From the NCBI GenBank assembly GCA_028673005.1, contig CM054114.1, forward strand, positions 123,409,307 to 123,473,306: DNA of 64,000 bases, read 5' to 3'. The DNA is from Tanypteryx hageni (taxonomy: Eukaryota; Arthropoda; Insecta; Odonata; Petaluridae). The notes beneath the pieces were generated by a model, which saw nothing but the letters and a program-made list of their open reading frames with translations, made no database searches and was not told where the DNA came from. Position numbers and translations under genes: made by a program. This document shows positions 12,665 through 25,800 of this stretch, one piece after another. Each line of letters opens with the position of its first letter. The stretch's first letter is position 1.

Positions 12665-12865
12665 GCTGAGCTGTTCGATGCAGTTCGTCGCAGGAGGTGG
12701 AGGAGCAGATCGAAAGACAGGGAAGAAGAGAACGAAGCGGACAGGGAGACTGGGGAGGCTGCTGCTGCTGGTCGGAGCAGTGATGACGAGGAGGATCTTG
12801 GTCTTCCCAGAAGCCCTTGCAACTCCCCATCCTCTGGCGAAGCAGGACTCCGCTCTGATCAGAAG
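12665..12865 (+). CDS. Exon A of CRACD-like gene (67 codons, phase 0-0)
   Basis: Acceptor TTTTGTAG just before 12665; donor GTTGTA after 12865, a weaker donor than the others. It begins AELFDAVRRRRW, then a strongly basic-acidic stretch (SRSKDREEE), an Ala run, SSDDEEDLGLPRSP and a Ser/Pro-rich end. The exact 201-nt length and the in-phase join to the next exon support it. No initiator Met, so this is an internal exon. Confidence 0.72.
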
Positions 12866-13983
12866 GTTGTATGCAAGCTCATTGTTAAATTACTTTTATT
12901 AGGCGCTCATTACAGCGAAGCGATATTAACAGAATGTCATATGGGCACATTTCTTTTGTCTCTTGCATCTTTCATCTATTGTACCACTTAATGGATTTGA
13001 TTTAGTAGTATGAGAATCCTTATTTTACATTAGGGCACAAATAAACTTTTACTCATATCTCATTAAATTCAATCAAAATCCATCGAGCATTGATCATTGA
13101 AGATTGTTGACAACTGCTAGCAATTAAATTGGTATTCAACCTTTGCATAAACACTTTAGTAACAGTGAATAACCTTTAAATATGAAGTATATCCTAAAAT
13201 TTCCAGGACATTTTTAAAAAATTTGGGAGTTTTTCAGGTAATTTCTCTTATATAGTGATCAAGTAGACTCAATTCCCAACTTCCGTGCAAGTTTCGACAG
13301 GTTCATTTCTGTCATGATGCCTGTAGCACACTTCCCTGTTGATGCTTGCCCCATATGTCTTGGTGTATTAATTTTAACATATCAGTCTATCTTACCAATT
13401 CAATAGCTATAAATAAAATCTATTTGGTTTGCCATGACTTTGTGAAGTTCCATTTCTTAAAATGAGAGAAACACACATTAACTTTGTAAAAACCACCACT
13501 TTATTGAGTGGATTAACGACCTGGGTTTTAATGATTAAATGTCATCGGTTTACGTACAAAACATGTGGGGAGAAACCACCAATGAAAGCATACAAAATGC
13601 ATGTGAGAATAAACCACCGATGAGAACATACAAACAGAATCGAAGGAAGAAACACCCAATAAATCTTTCTTAATCAATAAGTCCATATAAACTATTTAAT
13701 CTGTTGTATCTGTGGAGGAGATGGAGGTTTGGGAGAAGGAGTAGGTGTCTCCCGGTGGGTAACATTGGGGGGTGGGATAGGAAGAGATGGTCATTAACAG
13801 TTCCATCCTACTCACATCACATCCACTGGCTGACACCTACTTTTCCCCCAAACCCGTCCAAACCTCCATCGCATAGATTGAATACTTTGTATAGACTTAT
13901 TTATTTGTTTCTACCCCCAGTTTTGTTTGTAGGTTTTCATTGGTGGTTTCTCCCCATATGCTTTGTGTATGCTCTATTGGTAG

Positions 13984-14043
<60 letters not shown>

Positions 14044-14175
14044 GCATACATACATATATATATATATATAACTACCAATAGAGCATACACAAAGCATATG
14101 GGAAGAAACCACCAATGAAAACCTACAAACAAAACTGGGGGTAGAAACAAATAAATAAGTCTATATATATACACA

Positions 14176-14227
<52 letters not shown>

Positions 14228-14336
14228 ACTACCAATAGAGCATACACAAAGCATATGGGGAGAAACCACCAATGAAAACCTACAAACAAAACTGGGGGTA
14301 GAAACAAATAAATAAGTCTATATATATACACATACA

Positions 14337-14395
<59 letters not shown>

Positions 14396-14530
14396 GCATA
14401 CATACATACATATATATATATATATAACTACCAATAGAGCATACACAAAGCATATGGGGAGAAACCACCAATGAAAACCTACAAACAAAACTGGGGGTAG
14501 AAACAAATAAATAAGTCTATATATATACAC

Positions 14531-14561
<31 letters not shown>

Positions 14562-17500
14562 CACTAAGTTACAGCACTGTTTTGTGCCTGAAGATGACAT
14601 TTATTCCTTGAAACCCAGGTCATTTTTCCTTGCTATAAGGTGGTGTACCTCCAATTCCACAATGAAAGTATAGATCTTAGGAGGCCACAGAGGAAATCAA
14701 ATTACCGTATTTTTCGATAAATAACGCATGCATTATCTATACAAAAAAAATTCTAAAATTCGGCAAAAATGGACGTGCACGGTATACATAAGAAAAAATT
14801 CAAAACTTTAAAAGTGAATAAAAGTTTGAGTTCTGGCAATATTACGCTTTTAGCCATCTTGTCGATTAATTCATAATCATTCGTCTCATTTTCTCAGCCT
14901 ACACAAGTATTTGAAATAAAATTTTCGTAACTTAAGAATATATTATTTTTGAGTTTAAACATATTTTACTACAATCTTAAAGCAGATTTTAAAAATGTTC
15001 TAAAATAACGTATCTCAAGTGAGCAGTATTTACTTAAGTCTCGAATTTTATCCCAATTGTAATTAAAAGTTTAAATGCTAAAAGACTACATATATTTTCT
15101 TATTAAATGAATGGATTCATGAAATACTTCTGTATTATAAAGCAGTTTAGCTCTAAAGATGACAAATAACAAAGAGACTGGTACTTAGTATTAATGGGAA
15201 ACCCAACAATTTTTGGGAGTTAAATCACATGTAATAATAAAACTCTGGAATAAGGTAAAACTATTTACTAACACTTATTAAAGATAATCACATTAAATTA
15301 TTCAAATCCATAAAATTCGTCACCAGACCCGATCATGAAAGTGTCAATTATGTTGAAGATTTCTTTAAATACATCTTGGACCTCTATTTCAGAAGATACA
15401 TCATCATTTAGAATATCATTATCTTCAAACACCATTGCATTCCCTTGTGCTTTAATAAAACCATTTCTTACACAGCTTTCAGTTACAGCACCCCAACTTT
15501 CTACAATCCATGCCACTATATCTTTATATGATGGTCTTTTCATCTTCTCTGTTTTGCTGTATTCATGGATGCCATCCATCATCCAGTCTTCCCATTTAGC
15601 CCGCAACTTGCCTTTAAATGATTTATTCACTGAAAGATCAAGGGGTTGGAGTAATTTTGTCAAACCTCCTGGATTGACAGCCATTTTTTAATATTTGCAA
15701 ACTATTGTCTTTATTTCTGCCGTCGTGTGTGCATGACACGGCTCCATCATTAGCAATGATTTTGGGCTGAAAAATGCCATTTTTCTCTTTCACCACACAA
15801 CCAAACCAAAATTTCATTACCTCAGAAGTCATCCACCCTTTTTCATTTGCCGTGATAATAATGTCTTTTGAATCTCAATCTTTGGGAACTGTTTTTCTAT
15901 TAAATATCACCATCAGCAGCAGCTTTGAACCATCTGCAGTTATGCAGAGAACAACAGTAAAGTTTGACTTTCCATGGCCAGTTGTCACAATGGAAACCTC
16001 CTTTGCTCCCTTTAGGTTGACAGTCCATGAACTAGGTAAGTCAAAACTGACTGGAACCTCATCCATGCTTCCAAAATGAACAGGATCAACACCACACAAA
16101 TTTTCTTGCAGGAACAATCAAAATTTAGCCACTTTTGCTTCCCAGTCATAAGGTAATTTTTGTCCAACACTTGTTGAAAAATGCACACTTAAATTGTTCC
16201 TCCTCATAAAACCAAAAACCCATGATGGATAGGCCTTGAAATTCTTGATGTTATCGTTCTCTGCAATTCTTTTTGCTTCTTGTGACACACGGACAGTAGA
16301 AATTTTCATACCTTTTGCTCTTTCACAAACAACCCAATCAAAAAGTTTTTTTCTATGGTTGTCCAGAAGCACTTTCTAAACCGCATAGCACGTTTCCTCT
16401 GATGTAAACACTTAAGGACCGCTTCAGTCTTCTGCCATTCACAAAAACTGGTTTCTCCAACATTAAATAATCTACCATCTTCACGATTCCCTTTTTCTTT
16501 GGCTACTTCTACTACTTTGAGCTTGAATTGCGCTGTATAGGATTTTCTCCTAGATTTATTTTTTTCCATGAATAACTCAGATACTAAATTTAAATATCAA
16601 AGTATGGCAGCAAAAAGAACCACATGTCTCTTAAGATAAAAGCTGAGAACAAAAGATGGAACACTTTGCTTTTTCAACAGTCAGAACTAAGAACTAGTAG
16701 TGCCTCTAGCGGCCGAATAATGGACTGCATTGTCATAGCATCATGTATTTTATAAAACTTAGTTTTTTATTAATTTTCTTGGCGTATTGGATGTTTAAAT
16801 AAATTTTTTGTTGAATTTTTTTTTACGAAAACACTTCAGCTAACTAACCCAACCCGGTGGTGCAGAGTACGATGTTCCTACGTATTTGGAATGGACATGC
16901 AGATTTTGTGACTACAAAGTACATTATTAGGGCTCTGGAGGCGTTAGTAGTTCTGGCTGTTGAAAAAGCAAGACTAGTCTAAACGACAACTAATATTGTT
17001 ATTCATTTGATAAAAGAATCTGCGATATTGAATCTGCATTAATATGTGCTTGTTGTTGATTTGTAATGACAACGCAAAAGTACCAATACACGTATCAAAA
17101 TTTTCGTCTGCACGTTATGTGTACATTATAATGAATGGTGAAAATATTGAGGTGTGCATTATACATTAGGTACGTGTTATCTATCAAAAAATATGGTAGT
17201 ACTTCAAGTCACAGTCTTCAGATCTCTTGATGATAAATAGGGAAGAAGCAAAAACACATAAAAATACAACAATACACTTCATTTTTTCCATCTTTGTGGT
17301 ATCCTTTGGAATGTATTTATTTATTTATTCATAATTTGATTAGTTTTCAAAGGCCATTTTGGATATGATTTTGATTGTACATGCACCAAAAGTGTGTTCC
17401 TATATAATGCAGTGAAGATTGCCTTTTTGCCCTTGAGTGCCCATGTTAAAAAATATTAGGCAAGTGGGTGGAAACAGCCCAATTTATTTTAAAGTTCAAA

Positions 17501-20500
17501 AGGAATAATTGTCTTTCAGAATACATTCAAAAGTTATTATAAATGCTGAAAATATCTCAATGGAAAAACCGAACAATTTAAATTATTCAAAATAATGTAT
17601 TGAGGATTTTATCTGAAAAAAACAGGAAAAAGTTCAGGAGAAAAACTGGTCTGACTAGTAGTTTTGCTGAATGTTATGTTGTGTAGTTGAATTGGCCTGT
17701 CTTAGGGAGTTTCTCTAGTTTTCCCTGTCCTTCCCTTGGCCTTCTCTCAAGTTTTGGGTTGCCAGGTTGTTATTTTCCATTTTACACGCAGGTTTCTATC
17801 ATACCATGTACTTCCCATCCAAGTTATTTACTCTTATTCATCATTAAATTTTTAATGCTGGACCCATGGACACATGTGACACATTTAGAACATAGTCAAC
17901 CCCAGATACTAGATAATTGAAGTTAACTGCATTTAAAAATAATAATATTGGACATTTAAAATAGGGATCTGCGAAGCTTCGAGATTCGATTTGAATTCGA
18001 ATCAGATTCAAAAATTTGATTCGATTTGATATAGCAAAAAACGATTCATAAATTTTGAATCGGCAGACAGTATATCGACCAATGAAAGTTTGTAATGTTC
18101 TTATTAAATTATTGATCTAATTTTAACCATCATAGTGTAATACTCTAAATATAAGGTACTGGTGGGGGAAATTTTGTCATTTGGAGCATCCTCCCCCCAA
18201 GGTACAAACATACAGAGCAGTAGAAATATGGACCAGTGTCCACCTTATGGCTGCAACATTTCTTGATCCAAGATTTAAACTCAATCTTATTCATGGAAAA
18301 TCAAGCGAATACTATAAAGAAGTTTTGGAAGAATTCACTTCAGATTTAGGTGATGCATTCCGGCAAGAAGGAAAAGATGAAGAGCTAATTTTTCTAATAC
18401 CTGATGTATAAAAAGTAAATCAGAAAAGGAAAACCTTTTAGATACGTCATTTTTTAAAATGAATGACTTGCAAAAAGAAGCGTCATCAGAAATGGACAGA
18501 ATGTCCACACTTCAGGAGAAAATATACCAATACACAAAACAATCTGTGATGGACCGCAATAGTGACCCATTATTTTACTGGAAAGAGAACAGTAGATCCT
18601 ACCCATTTTTGGCAAAAGTTGGGAGAGATTTGTCGGCAATTCAGGCCTCAAACACTTCATCAGAATGGGTAAATTCGGTGGGTGACATAATAACTAACTA
18701 AAGAGTGATTAAATATAAAACACTTCAGCCTAGAGACTCTTAAATGTAAAAAAAACCCAATTCGAGATTCGATTTGTTCCTTAATTTGAGATTCGCAGGG
18801 CCCTAATTTAATGTACTTGCAACTTGGTCGATTCGACCCAGATGCAAGTACTCGAGAGGTAAAGCTCTTCATTTTCCAATTTTGGAGTATGCTTTTCCTA
18901 CTAGTCCTAATGTATGTACCTTTGAGTAGTTTTTTTTGTTTTCCTATTAAATGTGAATAAGATTTTTAATATTGTACATCAGGTATGGACAAACTTTTCA
19001 TTCTTCCAAAACAGTTTCTGCTACCACTATCACCAGGAAAACAGCACAGAATTTTTTTATTCATTTAATTCATAATCAACTATGATTAATTAATAAGTCA
19101 TTTTAAAATGCAAATCAAAAATATACCTTGCCTATTCCCATGTTATTCAAATGGAGGAAAGAAATCCTCCTGGAATCGAACTCAGGCCATTAAAATAAAG
19201 GTTTTACAGGAAAATGTTTGCTCAGATACAGAATGTAAATCATTACTAATCAAAATCAGAAAAGTTAGTACAAACATGTTTCTTTAAGTGGGAGAGAGAG
19301 AATGACAGAAACAAAAATGAACCAAATTAAGCAAGATTACTCTTAAAGAATTTTTGAAAAAGTGAAAAACTGAATGGAGAAACCCTCTTACATTATAAAT
19401 TTTTACCGATTGAATTATAAATGCATTTAAACAAGTGTGAAACATAAATTCTATTTTATTTTGAATCACTTAATCTTCTGAAAAAGTGGTTTTCGGTTAA
19501 ATTTTTACCTTCATGTGCATGTTTTATGACTCGGCTCAAGTGACTATTTTGTTCTCTTCCATAGGAAATACAGAGTAAATCACACAGCACTTGCAGCGAG
19601 GGTTCGCTTCTCAGCATGGGTAGCTCTGACATGGATGAGGTGAGCAATAAATCAACCTTTTATCTAAAATTGACCTAGAAATTTTGTGGTAAGGATATTC
19701 GTTTTCATAATGGTATCATTATTCCTTATTAAAAAAATTTACTTTGCACCATATATGTACTACGTACATATACTTTCTCCAGTCTGTTGTGACACAAAGT
19801 ACAGCCTGTACAAACTACTATTCTCATTCATAATTTTATTAACAGAACGTTTTCAAATTTAAAATAAATGGTGCAATATACATTGCACAAACTTTCTCAT
19901 ATACGTACATATATATGTTTGGTCGACTGTGTATGCTTATAAAAGAAAAACATTTATAAATCAAAGTTAACCATAGTTTAGCATATTTTTTAATGCCACT
20001 GGTCGATATTTAATAATTTTTTGGGACATATGGCATAGTTAGTATTATTTGCGACATAAGACTGTATGATTGGATGGATTTTAATTAAAATCCATATAAC
20101 TGTTTTTGAGTAAAACGAATATTTCAAAATATACAAGAATAATGTACCCTTAATTGTTGCGCAATATCATTCATTACTTCAAAGTGTCTATTATGAATGA
20201 TATTATCCACAAATATGAGATATCATTCAATTTAGTTTAACCGTTTAGGCTGTAGCAAAATTTTGAGTTGATTGCGGCAAAGGCATGACATCATAGGGCT
20301 TAGGTTAGGTAGATTAGCATATATTGTAATGTCACTGGATGCCATATATTGAATTTTAGAGATATATGGCCTATGTAGTATTATTTGTGACATCAGTCTC
20401 TGCAGTTGGATTGATTGTAATCAATTTCTCTGGAGCCATTTTTGAGTAAATCAAATTTTTCTAAAAATCGCCAAGAATAAACTACCCTTTATTTTTGTGC

Positions 20501-22769
20501 AATAATATTTTTATTAAAGAAGGGCCTGTAAAAGATGATATAGTACACAAATACAAGATATCATTCGATTTTATTATGCGTTTGGGCCCTAGAACAGCGA
20601 ACAGACCAACAGACATATATGAGAAAGTAAAAAGTGATGCAACTGTTAACAAGGTTCTGTGATTAATTTACATTTTTTAGCTCATATTATTTTTTATTAA
20701 TGTTGTGATTGTGTTTTAGGACTCTCAAGGGCATTTTTCCGGTCACTCCTCAAAGCTTTCTTTGCATGAGAAGTCAAGCAGTCAGTATGGCAGTGGTGAG
20801 TTTTTCCCTGCTCCCATTGCCGTCCTCTTATGTTATTCAGTTAGTCGATAAAAGTTACTTTATTTGCAGTGTTGCAGATTGGATTGCATTTTTGTTCATC
20901 CATCTAAGCAATTAAAATGCATTTTAATGTATGATTTCAAAGATGTCCATTGAATGTTTTATGTTGCACAAATTTTCATTTGTAATTGTGAAGTATTTTT
21001 TCTGGTAATTCCTTAAAACCTTCTAAACAGCTGCAGATATTAACATTCTGTAAAATAACGCAGTTAATTTGAGCTGATGAGTAACTTCCTTGGTTTCAGA
21101 GCTTAATTGTGTCTAGTTAAAATAAAAATATGTATGCATATATGCCCAAATTGTTTTTCGTTCATCTAGATTTTTCCTTTTATAAAGATAAGCCCCACCA
21201 CAACTGTGCAGTATGTTTCAGTCTGCATCAGAAGCTTATTCTTTCATACTAAATATTTTTTGTGTAATTTCTTCCATACAGACCTTGAACTGGATGTCGG
21301 AGCAATGGCAGAGCCCCTCAGTCACAGTGCTGCTCGACACAAGATGTCGATCAGGCCAAAGCGCACCCATGGAGCACCGAGACTCAGGCATCTGAAAGAG
21401 GTGACACTAAGATTGTTGCATGATAAAACGTAAAAATCTAATAATCAATTTTTATAAGCAACTTTTATATAGATATCTATATGTGCATTTTTCATATGAT
21501 GCAATGCATTTTCCGTAATTTTACTCAATCAACAATAATTTAGTTTCCTTTGATGACAAAAGTTTTTCACATCAAAAAACATAAAGCTTTCGTGTTTGCA
21601 ATGAATTCATGGATCAAATCAATGCATATTTGAAAATCGACACTAGGGAAATGATTTTTTTATTCTTTTAGCCATTCTTTGGTTTATGCCCCAAGTTTGT
21701 ACAGTTTTAGCAGTTTTTAAAAAAATCTGCTGATTTTATCATTTTGTCCATCAAGCCATCACACTTGTGTGTCCGCTGAACTACTTCTACACCATTTGAG
21801 TTATAGCAACCAAATTTTGAGGGATTGTTCTTCCTGCGGTTGTAATCTGGAGACTCCAGGAGGGCAGCATAATGGAAAAAGGAAAAAACTGCCCTTAATA
21901 TTGAATTCATCATTTCTTTCCTTACTTGTTTTAAGTTATTTTGAAATAGAAATCAAAAATATGCTGGAACCATTTCCATGTGCTTCTAAAGGAAGAACGA
22001 AACAGTTCTGAAATCAAACTTTGGACATTATATTAAACGAAAGTTATATATATATATATATATAACAACTTACGGAAAAGGAAAGGTAAAATAGATATAT
22101 GGATGTCAACAAGGTGTTGGGATGAGGAAACCCAGTGAGCACTCACCAATCAGACGACTTCAGGTTGGCCAGGCCCCTGGGATGTCGAAGCGACACATGT
22201 AAAATAACACAGAAACATCACAAACGTAAAGCTTTCGGAACTACTCCTTCTTCAGCTACAGAGAGAGAACTGATGGCGGTGACACTGGGTGGAGGCATGG
22301 GGGTGGAAGGGTAGTGCGGAAAGGTCGAGGATTGGAGGAAACGGAGGGGGTTGGGGATGGGTAGGGTGTTGGAAGAAGACAGAAAGGGTGTGAAAAGCTA
22401 TCGAAGGTTGAGGCCTGGGGGAGTGAAGGAGTTTAGGAGATGGATATGCGAAAGCTCCCACTGACGGAGTTGGGGAGCCGAAGCATTGTCGGGGAGAGCG
22501 CGAATGACTCTCACTGTGAAGCAGTTGTTGAACTTTAAATTATGTTTGTTCGCATGAACGGCCACCGGCAGCGGTCGTTTGAGAATGACGCTGTTGCGGT
22601 GGCCATTCATGCGGATGTTGAGGGGATTGCTGGTGAGGCCAACATAATTCTGTGTTTTTGTGTTATTTTACGTGTGTCGCTTCGACATCCCCGGGGCCTC
22701 GCCAACCTGAAGTCGTCTGATTGGTGAGTGCTCACTGGGTTTCCTCATCCCAACACCTTGTTGACATCC

Positions 22770-22800
<31 letters not shown>

Positions 22801-25800
22801 GGCATATCTCGGTTAACGAAGACTCTGCCAACAAAGGTCCTTTATAACAAAGTCCATCTTCCGCTTATTTTTATTTTGACTTTTTATAATCTCTGGTAAA
22901 TTAGCTTCACTCCTATCACTGGAATTCATATGTATTATCTTTTGAACACACTTTAAAAGGCCCGCCACTAGTTGTGCTGTTGTATGTGACAGATCACCTA
23001 TAGTGTATGGGATTGCATCGGTAAAATGACCTTTCTCTCAGAAGTATTGATAAAATTTACTCCCACCTATAGTAAAGATAGTCATGTGTGAAAAATGTAT
23101 AATTATGGAAAATATATATCTCAGGATGGCATTGATCCAAGGAAATCTAATGCAATACAGAGGGAGAGATGATAAATACCAATGCAGACCAGAAGTGAAA
23201 AAGTTGTGACCTATTCATGCTTTCACTCTCAGGAAGTTGTTCTATTGGGCAAAAACAGTCATCCTATGAAGTAATATTTTTTCCTATGAGGGCTTAAAGG
23301 CAGAAGGTGATACTCAATTTGCCAGGCCAGGGATTTTTTCTTGGCAAAGCTAAGCACGGCCAAAAAAATATCAATTTCATGATGATGAAATTAAGTCACT
23401 CTCCTGCAATGAAATGATTATCCTTTTCTTTCTCATTGAACTGCTTGGCTACATAATTCCACACGGTCAATCTTCAACTATCGCAGGAAATATCATGTTC
23501 TGTCCTATCCAAACTTTACAGAATGAAATTCAGTATACTCTTCTGAGACAAAATATATCTTATTTCACATTGAACATAGAGTGGAAACTCTTGTAACCTT
23601 GGAAGCGAAAAAAAAATTATATTTCACAAGATGACTATGGCTTATCCAATAGAATTACTTCCTGAGAATGAAAGTAAGCAAAGCTCGCCAAAAGTTTTCC
23701 TCTGGTCTGAGATGGCCCAGTCCTTGCATTCCTAGGCAAAATATAGTTGTGGTTATGGTTACTGTTAATCAATGGAGCACCATGCAGTAAAAGTTTTTGT
23801 ATCCAATTTTCAGGTACCACACTTTTTGGGCTTTGGTAAAACAGGATTCACACAGACAACTGAAAGTAGTTTTGATAGCTCATACTGTAATTTTCACATT
23901 TTTTGAGCAAGTTGCATGCTCCCTGCACAGTTTTATGCTAAAAATTTTAACTAGGATTTTGCCAGCACCAGTGATTGCATCCATCACCTGCACTCATATA
24001 AAATTTAAGTAATGAATGAACCAATCAAACTTCTTCTATCGACAAGTAGTGTGGATCTACTGCATCGAATTTGTGTAAATACAACATTTTATTAAATAAA
24101 CACTACATATTAGTTAAAGAAAAATAACATTTTTGTTTTTAGCTCTTATTTTAAGTCACGTATGTATTTGGCTTGTCTGTCTGTCCATCCGTATGGATCT
24201 TCAGACAATAGCTGTCAATTTCTCCAACTTGGAGGAGACAAATTTTCAGGGAAATTTGGTCTATATAAGGACTAGACATTGCATAAATTTTGTGGATCTA
24301 GGATCAGCTGCTATGGAATACTTGGTCTTTGCCAATCCGTCAGTTTCATTTCAACCCCTGTAAGAAAAGCATGATATTGTGCAAGGTGTTATAAATTTGA
24401 ATTTTTAAAGTTGTATAAAATTAAGATATGAGCTCAGGATTAAAACAGTTCTATAGGTAAAAGAATGATGTTTATTATTTTTGAAGACGAAATTCAAATC
24501 AGTGCCAAATCGACATGGAAATTTGGTTTTAATCAAAAAAAAAAGAAAAATTTCCAATTTTGAACAATGGTAAATAAAACTGTCATAGCAACGAATCCAA
24601 TGCTTTTAAGTGGGAAACATATTATTACATAGCATTGATATACTGCTTTTAAAGGGAATTTATAGACTAGATTACAAGGCCGTCGATCTCTACCAAAGAT
24701 ATAATCTTATGATGAGTCATAATCCTAAAACAAGAAACAGGCACCATATGTAATTTTCTCTGAAATTCTCCTTCCCTCACTTGTACTTTTCTACTGGAAA
24801 AATTCCAATTTTTGTATTATCCAATCTATCCCAGATCTCATGCAGGTCAGTTAATAGGGCTTTTACTGTATATGTAATTTATAACAGAGTTCACATGCAA
24901 ATATCACAATTGAACATGTAAAGTTATGTATTTGTTGGTGAGAGAGGGAAAGTATTTATTAAAACTGATGCATTACTCTGTTTTTTATTGTTAAATAGGC
25001 TAGAAATTTTCAAACATCTATATAAACTTAGGCAATGATTTTATATCAATTGAAATGGTATTCATTCTACTGGTGAAGGACATTTGTTCAGATTCTCATG
25101 TTTTGGAGTTAATATGATTATAATATGCTACATAAACATTAAACATTTCGCATGTATTGTAATTATGTTTCTGTGGTGTAAAGGTTGTTGAGAATAATTG
25201 CATAAAATGCTGAATATTCTTTTAAAAATTATAATTGTTGATTTGGTAGAAAACAATTTGAATGCTTTCATTCATGCAGTTGTGGTTCTTTGCAATTTCC
25301 AGTGATTGATTCACTGTATCAATTTATTTTATTCAAATATGTCAGTGATATAAAGATTAAGTTAAATTAATTTGAATGACAATTTTAAATTTTCATCCCT
25401 TAATTACTTTTAAATCTCAGTTTTTGTTTGAATTTTTCTGAGCATAGGCATATAAATATTTTCTTAGCTTAGTAGAAATACAGGGTGTCCCTTTTAAACA
25501 TCCTACATTCAGTTTCCTCAATGCTTGATGGTTGGATTTTGTCAGGCTTCTCTGGAACGCACTACGAATTTCTTTGACTTTCTCTTCGGAAACACTCGGA
25601 TGCGCACCTCCAGACTGTTTGAGTACACTCCCCATCAATAAAAACTTGTCAAACCATGCCTTGATGGTTTTCGTCTCAGGCACTTCACTTCTATACACTC
25701 ACCAATAGTTGTGTTGAACCGTAATGAATGACTTTGTTTCTGTGTACCACACAATAACCTGGGCTCACTGCAGAGGAGTCGCCATTGTCCTACTGTAACG

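Noticed and set aside
13704..14536. Long open frames with Tyr-Ile and Cys-Met runs
   Set aside because: They are translations of (TA)n and (CATA)n tracts inside the palindromic repeat.
14041..14560. CRISPR-like regular repeats
   Set aside because: Spacers are simple sequence, units are part of a palindromic element, and the genome is eukaryotic.
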